Origin: Chitinophaga sp. S165
GTDB lineage: Bacteria > Bacteroidota > Bacteroidia > Chitinophagales > Chitinophagaceae
NCBI RefSeq assembly: GCF_003182155.1
Contig: NZ_QGTG01000001.1
Span: 1,856,991-1,920,990 of the forward strand
DNA length: 64,000 nucleotides
Reading direction: 5' to 3'
Shown here in pieces: positions 18,532 to 26,972 of this stretch; the stretch's first letter is position 1, and every line of letters starts with the position of its first letter. A program made the position numbers and the translations under genes. Under the pieces are notes generated by a model. It was not told where the DNA came from. It searched no databases and saw only the letters and a program-made list of their open reading frames with translations.

Positions 18532-19326
18532 TTATAAGTTGGCTTTGATCTCGTCCAGTGTATCAATAAAAGCCTGTTGCCTCCGCACATCCTTTTGCCA
18601 GGCCAATCCTCTTTCCAGCAAGTCTATTTCCTGTTTAATCGTAGCACCTTCCTTTCCTTCTTCTTTTCCGAGAATGAACACAGTATCGGAAATAGCTACA
18701 CTTGTTTCGATATCATGAGAGACGATCACCAATGTTTTCAACTCATCAGATACAGATACCTGCAGTAACATGTCCACTACCTTATCAAGTACGCAGACGT
18801 CCAATCCAGAGAACGGTTCATCAAACAAGAGGAAATCCGATCCTTTCAGCAGTTGCTGCAGAATGCTGGCACGTTGCCGTTGACCGCCCGACAAATGATG
18901 GGGATATTTATGGAGTGAATCCGTGATCTCAAATGCGTTGGCCCATTTTTCAATCGCCTCCTTTTCATTCCCTTTTAAAGCAGAATTCTGCCGGGTAGCC
19001 ATTAGTAATGACTGGTGAATGGTTTTCCATTCAAAGAGGTAATAGTGCTGGAATACCACTCCCATATCACCGGCTTCTACCTCTTTGTTACCATATATGG
19101 TTATCTTCCCTGAATTTTGTTTCTGTAAACCGGCCATCAGGCGGAACAACTGTGTTTTACCAATACCACTTCTACCAAGCAGGGAAATCACTTGTCCCTG
19201 ACTAATACCTGGTCGTACGATGTTCTTTATGGTAAAATTAACGTCCCTTAAAACCGACTTATCACCATAGTTAAGGCACACGTTTTCCGCCTGCAAAAGC
19301 ACCTGTTCTTTTGTATAGGGTGTCAT
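18532..19326 (-). CDS. ABC transporter ATP-binding protein, SsuB/TauB-like
   Basis: This 264-residue ATPase has Walker A (GRSGIGKT), a Q-loop (VFQHYYLF), the signature (LSGGQRQR) and Walker B with catalytic Glu (LLFDEPFSGLD), followed by an H-loop (VSHD). It resembles the NitT/TauT (nitrate, sulfonate, taurine) ATPases. The gene overlaps the permease gene by 4 bases (ATGA), so the two are translationally coupled. It is the last gene of the operon with the substrate-binding/OmpA fusion. The transported molecule, if any, is unknown. Confidence 0.93.
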   Translation of the reverse strand: MTPYTKEQVLLQAENVCLNYGDKSVLRDVNFTIKNIVRPGISQGQVISLLGRSGIGKTQLFRLMAGLQKQNSGKITIYGNKEVEAGDMGVVFQHYYLFEWKTIHQSLLMATRQNSALKGNEKEAIEKWANAFEITDSLHKYPHHLSGGQRQRASILQQLLKGSDFLLFDEPFSGLDVCVLDKVVDMLLQVSVSDELKTLVIVSHDIETSVAISDTVFILGKEEGKEGATIKQEIDLLERGLAWQKDVRRQQAFIDTLDEIKANL

Positions 19327-20099
19327 ACTGTTTTATTTGATCTTGTGTAAGGAAATAACCAGCTGCGGATTACCGCCAGCAGGTAGTCAAAGAATAACCC
19401 TAACAGGAAAATAAGCAGCTGTAATGCCAGCACGTTTGTTAAGTCGTTATACTTATTATATTTGATAAGCAATGCGCCAATCCCTCCTTCACTCATATTA
19501 AGACCCTCTACCATTGTGATCATCAACCATGCTATTGCAAAGTTATGTTGCAGTATTTCCAGGACTTTGTCGGCCTTACCAATGATGATCACCTCGTACA
19601 GGGTACGCCACTTATTATAACCAAGCACCTTACACAGGTCATACTCCTGGCGGGGAATATGTACGATCACGGAAAGGAAAGATGTAACGAAGAACGGTAC
19701 GATACCGAAAATCAGCAGCCATAATTTGAGCGCACTACCGTTTTGTGTAAGCAGGGTAAATACGAAAATAAGCCCCGCCAACGTAAGGTAACGGCATTTT
19801 ACAATGAACAATGCGATACCTTTAAAAAACGGCAGTACAGATAAATAAGCTATCACCAGGGTAATAACAATAGCGTATAACATCGCTTTTACAGTAAGTG
19901 CAAGGCTCACCAGCACGTTATCTATCAGTGTTTTTGTTGCAGACAAGCTTGCCAGTGCAGCAAGTACTTTACCTGGCTGCGGCATCAATCCATCAGATGC
20001 AATATGCCACAACCCAAGCGCCAGCACCACCTGCAACAGCACCATGATCAGGAAGGTTTGTTTGTTGATGATGGCGAACGGCTGGAATATTTTTTTCAT
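19323..20099 (-). CDS. ABC transporter permease, SsuC/TauC-like
   Basis: This 258-residue integral membrane protein has about six helices, including IMVLLQVVLALGLWHIAS and LQLLIFLLGLFFDYLLAVI. The cytoplasmic coupling (EAA-like) region is visible as YDLCKVLGYNKWRTLYEVII. This is the binding-protein-dependent permease fold. It pairs with the ATPase at 18532 (4-base overlap), and the substrate-binding candidate lies 67 bases upstream at 20167. Confidence 0.9.
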   Translation of the reverse strand: MKKIFQPFAIINKQTFLIMVLLQVVLALGLWHIASDGLMPQPGKVLAALASLSATKTLIDNVLVSLALTVKAMLYAIVITLVIAYLSVLPFFKGIALFIVKCRYLTLAGLIFVFTLLTQNGSALKLWLLIFGIVPFFVTSFLSVIVHIPRQEYDLCKVLGYNKWRTLYEVIIIGKADKVLEILQHNFAIAWLMITMVEGLNMSEGGIGALLIKYNKYNDLTNVLALQLLIFLLGLFFDYLLAVIRSWLFPYTRSNKTV

Positions 20100-20166
20100 A
20101 CGAACAATATTTTAGGACTAGGGAAAAGGATAGCCCCTGTTTTTACAGCGGCTATCCTGATAGTTA

Positions 20167-21933
20167 TTACTGACCTAACACTATTTCAACCCTTCTATTC
20201 TGGCTTCTTCCAGTTTCTGTGTTGTTGTTAGCTATAGGCTTGGTGGCACCATAACCTTTCGCTTCCACGCGGTTTGCGGAAAGCCCTTTCTTCATCAGAT
20301 ACTCCTGTACAGCTGTTGCACGTTTTTCGGATAAAGGGATGTTTGTTGCATCCGAACCAACATTGTCAGTGTGTCCATATACTCCTACTTTCAAACCTTC
20401 CGCTACTACAGCAGATTCGAAGATCTCATCCAGCAGTTTGAAAGAAGAAGACTTGATAACAGCAGAACCGGTCTCAAACTCTATGCTATAAGACTTTGAT
20501 GACACTTCTGAAGTGATCTCACTGGCATATTTCGTTTCAATAGCCTTTCCTTCCAGCAATTCCGGGTGGTTTGACAGTACGGAGAACAGGAATGACTTGT
20601 CTACCGCTTTCTCATAAGGCATGAATGATGGCATCAGCGTCGGGTACATTTTCACCATCAGGCCACCAAATGTGTTGTACACCGCTTTATACCTGTCAAT
20701 TTTGTCATCGCCTAATCCGAACGTATTAGCCATATCCTTCAGGTTAAATACCGCGGATCCACCTAATAACACCTTCATACCCTGAACATCTTTCTCTTCC
20801 ACGCCATTGAAATACTTCAGCCAATAAGCAGCATCCTGCTCATTATAAACTTCAGCACTTACTTTAGCGGCGAAAGCCTTTGCTTCATTGAATGAGCGTA
20901 CCTGATCGCCAGCCTGGGCAAGCGCAATGATCATATTCTCCACATCGGTCCTGTGATCATTTGCCCACTTTTTGATCGCGACAGTCTGGTTAGGCATTTG
21001 CGATGCATACTGTTTGGTGTTGGCGATAGTCACCAGGCCACCTTTTTTTACAGCAATGTTCACGTCGCCGGGAGTCCAGGTAGCAACCGCATCCACTCCT
21101 ACAGTAGTGTCCTTACCGGTAGTCTTACCGTTTACTACTACTTTACGGCTTTCGGTATAACCGGCTATATACTTATTAGGCGCATCCAGGAAGTCGTTGG
21201 CCGCAATAATATTGATAGCGGTAGCATCATAGGTGGTTTCATCAGGGTTTACCTTTAAACCATTATCGCCTGCCCATTTCAGCAGGATGTTGATGTCACC
21301 ATCGCGCAGTACGCCGGCCACACATTTACCGATAGCATTCTTAGGGTCTGCTTTCCACTGCTGAGGCCCCATTACCTGGTCTTCACCGTATGATTTACCG
21401 TGTGTTACCGGGATGATCACAGGCTGATATTCATTACCGAGGGCTTCCAGTTCTTTTGACAGGGAAGTCATGAATGCGGGCATACCATCTCCCATGAACG
21501 TGATCAGTACACCAGGTGTATTGGGATCCTTCTTATAGTCCTGCGCGAACTTCACCAGGTCAGCCATCTGCTTGTTACAGTCATCCTGGCGTACATAAGT
21601 AATGTCAAGTTTTGCATTGTCAAACAATGAACCTTTGGTAGTTCTTACACCACCGTTCGCATACATACCCGAAAACTGGCTGTTCCATGCCATACGTAAC
21701 CAGGTGATCTGCGTACCGCCATTTCCTGCCGGCTCGTTGCCTGGTAAAGGCAATTGCTTGCCGGCACCACTAAAAGACGCTTCAGGTGCGTCCGGTAATA
21801 CTACCTTTCCTACTTCCAGTGACTCGCTCACTTGCTTTGGACGTCCCTGGTACCATCTTACGCCTAAGATTCCGGCTGCTACCACTGCAGCAATAATGAA
21901 CAGTTTTCCTGCGGGTTTTAATTTGATTGCCAT
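20167..21933 (-). CDS. Membrane-anchored substrate-binding domain fused to an OmpA peptidoglycan-binding domain
   Basis: The 588-residue protein has one N-terminal membrane helix (residues about 9-27) rather than a lipobox, then a NitT/TauT-like periplasmic binding domain (about 70-450, with ITWLRMAWNSQFSGMY, ITFMGDGMPAF and AVATWTPGDV) and a C-terminal OmpA domain from about 479 to 588. The OmpA signature is clear: YGHTDNVGSDATNIPLSEKR with Asp near 523, and GRSQNRRVEIVL with Arg near 576; these are the diaminopimelate-binding residues in the family. The arrangement should tether an ABC binding protein to both inner membrane and cell wall. It lies between the permease gene and two coiled-coil genes in one operon. 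I recall fusions of this type carrying pipeline names such as substrate-binding/OmpA family protein; their function is not known to me. Confidence 0.88.
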   Translation of the reverse strand: MAIKLKPAGKLFIIAAVVAAGILGVRWYQGRPKQVSESLEVGKVVLPDAPEASFSGAGKQLPLPGNEPAGNGGTQITWLRMAWNSQFSGMYANGGVRTTKGSLFDNAKLDITYVRQDDCNKQMADLVKFAQDYKKDPNTPGVLITFMGDGMPAFMTSLSKELEALGNEYQPVIIPVTHGKSYGEDQVMGPQQWKADPKNAIGKCVAGVLRDGDINILLKWAGDNGLKVNPDETTYDATAINIIAANDFLDAPNKYIAGYTESRKVVVNGKTTGKDTTVGVDAVATWTPGDVNIAVKKGGLVTIANTKQYASQMPNQTVAIKKWANDHRTDVENMIIALAQAGDQVRSFNEAKAFAAKVSAEVYNEQDAAYWLKYFNGVEEKDVQGMKVLLGGSAVFNLKDMANTFGLGDDKIDRYKAVYNTFGGLMVKMYPTLMPSFMPYEKAVDKSFLFSVLSNHPELLEGKAIETKYASEITSEVSSKSYSIEFETGSAVIKSSSFKLLDEIFESAVVAEGLKVGVYGHTDNVGSDATNIPLSEKRATAVQEYLMKKGLSANRVEAKGYGATKPIANNNTETGRSQNRRVEIVLGQ

Positions 21934-21977
21934 CTAATGTTGTGTTTAGTATATTTTAAAATTTCGTTTATAAAGTA

Positions 21978-22967
21978 TTAATCCAGTAATCCTCTGTACC
22001 TATCAGTTGGCTGCACACCTTTCAGTCTTCCGCTATCACCATCCCTGTTCAGGGCAGACTGCGTATAGTTAAAATCGGACCTATCGAAACTGTTGATCAG
22101 TTCCACCGCCTGTGCTGACTTGGCTTTATCTTCCAATACCTTGTCGTCCATAAAGCGTGATGTAACATCTATGGCCGATTTGATATGTCCGATCTTCTCA
22201 CCGATGCGCACCTTCAGTATTGCCAGTGCCTTTTCAGCATCCTGGTTCAAAGCATCGTCTCCCTTGAACGCCTTCATAGCACTACTCACTGCAGACAGAC
22301 CTGTGGTAACGGAGTAGTACAGGTCCTTTTTAGCTTCCAGGTCAAGTTTTGCGTCTTCCAGCATAAGGCCACTTTCTTCATAAGCTGCATCTGCGAAAGA
22401 CACCAGTTTGTTCAGATCTCCGACTATAGGTGTTACATTGTCTATGTACTCTTTGCAACGGATCACATTGTTGGCGTACAGGTCTATCTGCCTGCTGTTC
22501 TTATTTTCACTCTGCAGGATCTTCACTTTCTGAATATTCAGCTGCAGTTCCTTTTCCTTTTCGGAGAGTTTATCCATCAATTCACTCTGCTTTCCTTTCA
22601 ACCTGCCAGTCTGTTTGAACAGTGTATTCCTGTCCTCATAACCCTGATCGATCTTCGCCTGCAAAATGGCAAAGGGGTTCAGTTCGATAGCCAATCCGAT
22701 AGTGTAGTTGGCGATGAACTCCGAAAAATATTTCAGTGCCCGCCAAAACTTTTTGTTGGTGAACAGCAACAGCAGAAAACCGAGTATTACACCGCCGATA
22801 ATCAGGTTAATCAGGTTCCAGGTAACAGTTACCAGCCATGGTAAGATGTAGGTAGCAAATGCATATCCCAGTCCAGCGAAGAGGGAGATACCCACTATTG
22901 CGGTAGCGAGATTTTTAGGCTCAGAAAACCAGTTGGTTTTTACGGCCTTATTCATGAGTTCATTCAT
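21978..22967 (-). CDS. Two-helix membrane protein with long cytoplasmic coiled coil
   Basis: This is a 329-residue protein of no family I can name. Two hydrophobic helices occur near the N-terminus (about 21-42 and 48-70), followed by a predicted coiled-coil region (about 105-170: ELMDKLSEKEKELQLNIQKV and following) and a further helical region to about 290. The C-terminal tail is polar and short. The topology predicts a long helical domain in the cytoplasm. It lies 44 bases upstream of the OmpA fusion and 11 bases downstream of the 22979 gene, so it is almost certainly in the same operon. There is no MotA-like proton-channel signature, so a Zorya or Mot motor reading is not supported. Confidence 0.8.
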   Translation of the reverse strand: MNELMNKAVKTNWFSEPKNLATAIVGISLFAGLGYAFATYILPWLVTVTWNLINLIIGGVILGFLLLLFTNKKFWRALKYFSEFIANYTIGLAIELNPFAILQAKIDQGYEDRNTLFKQTGRLKGKQSELMDKLSEKEKELQLNIQKVKILQSENKNSRQIDLYANNVIRCKEYIDNVTPIVGDLNKLVSFADAAYEESGLMLEDAKLDLEAKKDLYYSVTTGLSAVSSAMKAFKGDDALNQDAEKALAILKVRIGEKIGHIKSAIDVTSRFMDDKVLEDKAKSAQAVELINSFDRSDFNYTQSALNRDGDSGRLKGVQPTDRYRGLLD

Positions 22968-22978
22968 TTTTAGTTATT

Positions 22979-23608
22979 TTAAAGTATGTATTGCTTGATC
23001 TTTTCTATATCCTGCAGCAGTTTATTTCTGCTAGCTGCCAGGGCAGCTTCGTAACCGGAACTGTTACTTTCGATCTTCGCCTCATTCTCTGCTACTTCTT
23101 TCGTAAGCACACCTATCTGTTGCTGCAGGCTGACTATTTCCTGCGACAGCTTCTGTATGCGCTGTTGTACTTCCTCCATCTCCTTCTTCTTATTCTGCAC
23201 TTTATCAAGCAAAGCCTGATCTACAGTATTGTGAAAAGCCGCGGCATCAGCATCAAGAATTTTTACGTACTCCTGGGCTGAAGACAGGAGTTTTTGTTTG
23301 TCCAGGCCCTGAGCCTGTAAACCTGCAAAGGCAGCACTAAAGCGGGCGCCTTCGTCTTTGATGACATGCATTGCGTCCGTCATCTTAAAAAACTCATAAT
23401 AGTCAGGACCAGGCAGGTTGGCGTCGGCAAACAGCCTGTTAAAGTGGTCGCTGAACTTAGCATCAATGCTTGTTGCAGCTCGTCCTTCCTGGCTGCCGGC
23501 AGGCACGTGGGATGCCGGCAGCGATGGTGCTGCTGCATCCTCATTTTTTGTTGTCTTATCCTCCATCTCTATGAAAGCGGATAAGATCTTTTTACCCAAA
23601 GAGGCCAT
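22979..23608 (-). CDS. Soluble coiled-coil protein, first gene of the ABC/OmpA operon
   Basis: This 209-residue protein has no signal peptide or membrane helix. Residues 1-50 are a low-complexity Ala/Pro/Ser linker, 50-130 a helical domain (FSDHFNRLFADANLPGPDYY, FKMTDAMHVI), and 130-185 a strong coiled coil (KKKEMEEVQQRIQKLSQEIV). The shape suggests a cytoplasmic partner of the coiled-coil membrane protein encoded 11 bases downstream. I do not recognise a named family. Confidence 0.8.
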   Translation of the reverse strand: MASLGKKILSAFIEMEDKTTKNEDAAAPSLPASHVPAGSQEGRAATSIDAKFSDHFNRLFADANLPGPDYYEFFKMTDAMHVIKDEGARFSAAFAGLQAQGLDKQKLLSSAQEYVKILDADAAAFHNTVDQALLDKVQNKKKEMEEVQQRIQKLSQEIVSLQQQIGVLTKEVAENEAKIESNSSGYEAALAASRNKLLQDIEKIKQYIL

Positions 23609-24304
23609 AGTGTGTGTGATTTATAAGGGTGAATAAAATAATCTGTGCAAAGGGCATAGCTCGGTCGACTATTCGTCGCGTTTTTTCTTAAGTCTTATCA
23701 GGGAACCCCGGCAGGCCTTGCCGGAAATACGTTGTATAGGGCTATTTAATCAGCCTTTAACTGACACTTAGCTTGCTGTTTAATTTGACATAAGAGCGCC
23801 TGAATGAGGTGCAATATTGCCAACAATTCATTTCTGTTACATTCTGAAAGGAAAATTAGTACGAGTGAATAAAACCCAGGCCCAATGCCTGCTGAGCCGC
23901 AATCGCAACTCCGTTAAATTCTTGTACTGTATGTGTTTTACAGGGTAGGAATTTCCGGTAGTCATAGCTCTTCAATGAAGGCGAGCTATCAGGTGATCCA
24001 GAAACAGTTTCATATAGTATAGAGATTAACTCTTGTTTAGTTTGATAGAGTAAAGGTATGAAGCCGTTAACACTTCCTTTACATAATCCAATATGAGCGG
24101 TGAATTTTGTTGTAGAATGGATGAAAACTATTATGAACGGCAATATTTAAGGATGAAGGCAAATATAAGCGGTTGAAAGGAAAAAAAGCATGATCAACGG
24201 TACATATAACAATAATATCTTTAAAATCAAACAATTAGAAAGGAAAATCGACGACTTGACCTGCAATTTGTCCAGATTTTCAATGAGTTTCATACCTTTA
24301 AAAA
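23609..24304. other. Intergenic region of about 700 bases; one weak open frame
   Basis: It separates the divergent ABC/OmpA operon and the Crp-family gene. A minus-strand open frame at 23856-24143 (95 codons) has some protein character in its C-terminal half but no recognised domain and no promoter box; it could be a decayed gene. No other coding signal, repeat or RNA is evident. Confidence 0.4.
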
Positions 24305-24880
24305 ATGAATGCAAGGGAATTACTAAAACAGCATGTTTTCAAATCAGCGTCGCTAACCGACGAACAGTTTGATTATTTTTTCTCCCATTTCAGCCAACAA
24401 TCCTTTAAAAAAGGTCAAACCATCATTAGTGAAGGTGATGAAGTAGAATGCGAATACTTTGTGCTTTCCGGTTGTCTGAAAGCATTTTTTATTAACGACG
24501 ACATTAAGATGTACATCCTGCAATTTGCAATGCCTACCTGGTGGACATCTGACTACAATGCACTTTACAGCCATTCCCGGGCAACCATCAATGTCGATTG
24601 TATCACTGATGCGGAAGTGCTTTGCCTTAGTAATGCCGACCGTGAAAAACTCTGTTCCGAAATACACCAGGTGGAACATTTCTTTCGCTGGCGAACAAAC
24701 AGGGGGTATGTAGCTTCACAGAAAAGGCTCCTGTCTTTTATGAACAATGATGCCAAGAAACGTTATGAAGAGCTGTTAACCCTTTACCCCGAACTATACA
24801 ACCTGGTCCCGAAACACCTGATAGCCGCTTACCTGGGCATTACCAGAGAGACATTAAGCCGGCTCTATAACGGCCGTTAA
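24305..24880 (+). CDS. Crp/Fnr family transcriptional regulator
   Basis: The 191-residue protein has an N-terminal cyclic-nucleotide-binding fold (residues about 15-115, with FKKGQTIISEGDEVECEYFV and a following beta roll) and a C-terminal helix-turn-helix (about 165-190: PKHLIAAYLGITRETLSRLY). The usual cAMP phosphate-binding Arg-Ser/Thr signature is not visible, so the ligand is unknown. The recognition helix carries R-E-T-x-x-R, the same spacing as RETVGR in E. coli CRP, whose Arg, Glu and Arg read TGTGA half-sites. Two such sites lie directly downstream at 24890 and 24917, ahead of the YceI gene, so this is the likely regulator of that gene set. Confidence 0.92.
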   Translation: MNARELLKQHVFKSASLTDEQFDYFFSHFSQQSFKKGQTIISEGDEVECEYFVLSGCLKAFFINDDIKMYILQFAMPTWWTSDYNALYSHSRATINVDCITDAEVLCLSNADREKLCSEIHQVEHFFRWRTNRGYVASQKRLLSFMNNDAKKRYEELLTLYPELYNLVPKHLIAAYLGITRETLSRLYNGR

Positions 24881-24889
24881 CCCCCTCGA

Positions 24890-24905
24890 TGTGATGTAGG
24901 TCACA
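24890..24905. promoter_or_regulatory. CRP-type operator 1, TGTGA-N6-TCACA
   Basis: This is a perfect palindromic half-site pair with the E. coli CRP consensus spacing; flanking bases extend the symmetry to ATGTGA-N6-TCACAT. It starts 9 bases after the stop codon of the Crp-family gene. Confidence 0.75.
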
Positions 24906-24916
24906 TAATTATTGAA

Positions 24917-24932
24917 TGTGATATACGTCACG
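24917..24932. promoter_or_regulatory. CRP-type operator 2, TGTGA-N6-TCACG
   Basis: A second copy with one mismatch lies 27 bases after the first, centre to centre. Its centre (about 24924.5) would be about 42 bases upstream of a start point placed just after the CCTTTG at 24957-24962, the geometry of class II CRP activation. That start point is inferred. Confidence 0.7.
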
Positions 24933-25000
24933 TAACCACCTTGAAATTCCTTACGTCCTTTGTGTTGTAAATGAAACGTAAACAATTAAACATACACAAA

Positions 25001-25519
25001 ATGGAAACGAAAAAATTTCAGATCGTAAACGCACAAAGTAATATTGATTGGACCGGTCGTAAAGTAACTGGTGCACATAATGGTACCATTGGCATTAAAG
25101 AAGGTACATTAGTGGTTACTGACGGTAAATTAGCAAGTGGTAAGGTCATCATAGACACTACTTCCATTAAGATCCTGGACGTAACAGATCCGGCAACGAA
25201 CGCTCAGTTTGCAGGTCACCTGGCTTCTGACGACTTCTTCTCTATCGACAAATTCCCTGAAGCTACGCTGGATATTACATCCGTATCAGGTAATCGTGTT
25301 GAAGGTAATCTGACCATCAAAGGTATTACGCATCCTGTCTCTTTTGACGCTGCTATCAATACCAATGGCGAGACCCTGACTGCCTCCGGAAAGATCGTTA
25401 TTGATCGTACCAAATACGATATTAAGTTCCGTTCCGGTAATTTCTTCAAAGATCTGGGCGACACGCTCATCTACAATGATTTTGATCTTGAGGTAACTAT
25501 CACAGCGAAAGCTGCCTGA
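25001..25519 (+). CDS. YceI family protein
   Basis: The 172-residue protein is a YceI-like lipocalin fold: WTGRKVTGAHNGTIGIKEG, then DFFSIDKFPEATLDITSV and NLTIKGITHPVSFDA. Family members bind isoprenoid-type lipids in the periplasm, and in Bacteroidota they often occur in redox or stress gene sets. No signal peptide is seen here, so it may stay in the cytoplasm. An in-frame upstream ATG at 24971 gives ten extra residues; I prefer 25001, which starts the normal YceI N-terminus. It is first of five genes downstream of the two CRP-type operators. Confidence 0.92.
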   Translation: METKKFQIVNAQSNIDWTGRKVTGAHNGTIGIKEGTLVVTDGKLASGKVIIDTTSIKILDVTDPATNAQFAGHLASDDFFSIDKFPEATLDITSVSGNRVEGNLTIKGITHPVSFDAAINTNGETLTASGKIVIDRTKYDIKFRSGNFFKDLGDTLIYNDFDLEVTITAKAA

Positions 25520-25551
25520 TAATCCAATTCACCCTCTAAAAAACAAAAAAA

Positions 25552-25770
25552 ATGCCTTACGTAAAGATTGAACTCACCCGTGAGGGAGTCACCCGTGAGC
25601 AAAAACAACAACTGATCAAAGGCGTAACAGACCTGATCACCGATGTGCTGAATAAAGATCCCCATCTGACGCACGTTGTTATACAGGAAGTAAACCTGGA
25701 CGATTGGGGGTATGCGGGCGAACAGGTATCTGTTCTCCGTGAAAAAGGAATCACAGCAGATAAAAAATAA
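25552..25770 (+). CDS. 4-oxalocrotonate tautomerase family protein
   Basis: This is a 72-residue protein with the tautomerase fold. Pro follows the initiator Met (MPYVKIELTREGVTREQKQQ) and would be the catalytic N-terminal proline after Met removal. The second half (VVIQEVNLDDWGYAGE) matches the family. It probably acts on a small enol or keto substrate; which one cannot be read from the sequence. It lies 32 bases after the YceI gene, in the same operon. Confidence 0.93.
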   Translation: MPYVKIELTREGVTREQKQQLIKGVTDLITDVLNKDPHLTHVVIQEVNLDDWGYAGEQVSVLREKGITADKK

Positions 25771-25774
25771 AACA

Positions 25775-26509
25775 ATGAAAAAGCAAACAATTATAATAAC
25801 CGGTGCATCATCCGGTATAGGTAAAGAAGTAGCAAAATACTTCCTCGAAAAAGGAGATAATGTAGTTATTAACTCCACAACACCAGAAAAACTGGAGCAA
25901 GCTTTTCAGGAACTTGGAGCAGGCAGTAACCTGGCCATGGTAGCCGGTAATATCAGCGACAAAAAAACAGGTGAAAAACTGGTTGCTACCGCAGTTGAAA
26001 AGTTTGGTTCTGCAGATGTGCTGGTAAACAATGCCGGTATATTCGAAACCAAGCCATTCCTGGAAGTAGACGAAGCTTATCTGGACCGCTTCCTGAACAC
26101 CAACCTGAAAGGTACCTACTTCACTACACAGGCAGTTATCCCTCAGATGCTAAAACAACATGGCGGTGTGGTGATCAACATAGGTACTCCGCTGGTACAT
26201 CATGCCCTGGGTGGTGTTCCTATTACTGCACCAATGTCCAGTAAGGCCGCGATACATTCCCTGACACTTCAGCTGGCCGCTGAATTCGGCAAGGATAACA
26301 TCCGCGTTAATACCATAGCGCCAGGTACCATCCGTACACCGATGCACGGTGAAAAGGCTGACGAAACTGCGGGACTGCACTTGCTGAACCGCGTAGGTGA
26401 AGTAGAAGATGTAGCTGAAATGGTTTACACAGTTGCGAAGAGCAATTTCATCTCCGGTGCCATCATCAACGTTGACGGTGGAGCAGGCGCCGGGCATCAT
26501 CTGAGCTAA
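25775..26509 (+). CDS. SDR-family protein lacking the catalytic tyrosine
   Basis: The 244-residue protein has a Rossmann dinucleotide site (TGASSGIG, residues 9-16), NNAG at 85-88 and Asn110, all as in short-chain dehydrogenases. The active-site motif YxxxK is changed: Lys157 is kept, but the tyrosine position (153) is Pro, in TAPMSSKAAI. A FabI-type Y-x6-K is also absent. It may use another residue or have lost the usual oxidoreductase chemistry. The start at 25775 gives a standard SDR N-terminus; the longer frame to 25712 overlaps the tautomerase gene. It belongs to the CRP-site operon. Confidence 0.9.
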   Translation: MKKQTIIITGASSGIGKEVAKYFLEKGDNVVINSTTPEKLEQAFQELGAGSNLAMVAGNISDKKTGEKLVATAVEKFGSADVLVNNAGIFETKPFLEVDEAYLDRFLNTNLKGTYFTTQAVIPQMLKQHGGVVINIGTPLVHHALGGVPITAPMSSKAAIHSLTLQLAAEFGKDNIRVNTIAPGTIRTPMHGEKADETAGLHLLNRVGEVEDVAEMVYTVAKSNFISGAIINVDGGAGAGHHLS

Positions 26510-26510
26510 T

Positions 26511-26963
26511 ATGAAACTATTATTAATACTCGCTTTTATGGCCGGCGTTCCGCTGGCCATAAAAGCTCAAAAGGCAAATAAGATGGACACGCAAAAAGCT
26601 GATATAGCCGCTATTTCCGATGTACTGGAAAACTATTATTTTAAAGGCATCAACGAAGGCGATACCGCCCTCCTGAAACAGATATATCATCCGGGCACAC
26701 TCCTGTTCGGAGATGTGAAAGGACAGCCTTATGCTAAAACACTCGAGCAATATCTTGACGGCGTAGCAAATCGCCAGAGCCCGAAAGATTCGGGTAAACC
26801 ACTTAAAGGGGAGATCGTATCAGTAAGAGCGGTCAACTCTATTGGGGTAGCCGAAGTAAAGGTAAAAATGTACGATTTTAATTATCATGAGTTTTTATCT
26901 TTCCATAAGATTGATGGTAAATGGTTGCTCGTCAATAAAATGTTGACGGACGTCCAACAATAA
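26511..26963 (+). CDS. Exported NTF2-like (lumazine-binding type) protein
   Basis: This 150-residue protein has a signal peptide (MKLLLILAFMAGVPLAIKAQ) and an NTF2-like alpha+beta domain: VLENYYFKGINEGDTALLKQIYHP, then FLSFHKIDGKWLLVNKML. The fold forms a small cavity used for ligand binding or simple catalysis, and there is no clear active-site motif. It starts one base after the SDR stop codon, so it is co-translated with it. Confidence 0.88.
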   Translation: MKLLLILAFMAGVPLAIKAQKANKMDTQKADIAAISDVLENYYFKGINEGDTALLKQIYHPGTLLFGDVKGQPYAKTLEQYLDGVANRQSPKDSGKPLKGEIVSVRAVNSIGVAEVKVKMYDFNYHEFLSFHKIDGKWLLVNKMLTDVQQ

Positions 26964-26972
26964 CTAATCACC

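Noticed and set aside
18532..23608. ABC/OmpA operon as Zorya-type defence
   Set aside because: The OmpA-domain and coiled-coil membrane proteins recall ZorAB, but there is no MotA-like channel domain and no nuclease or helicase gene; ABC proteins are present instead.
25775..26509. SDR as FabI-type enoyl reductase with Y-x6-K
   Set aside because: The residue seven positions before Lys157 is Ile, not Tyr, so the FabI motif is absent too.
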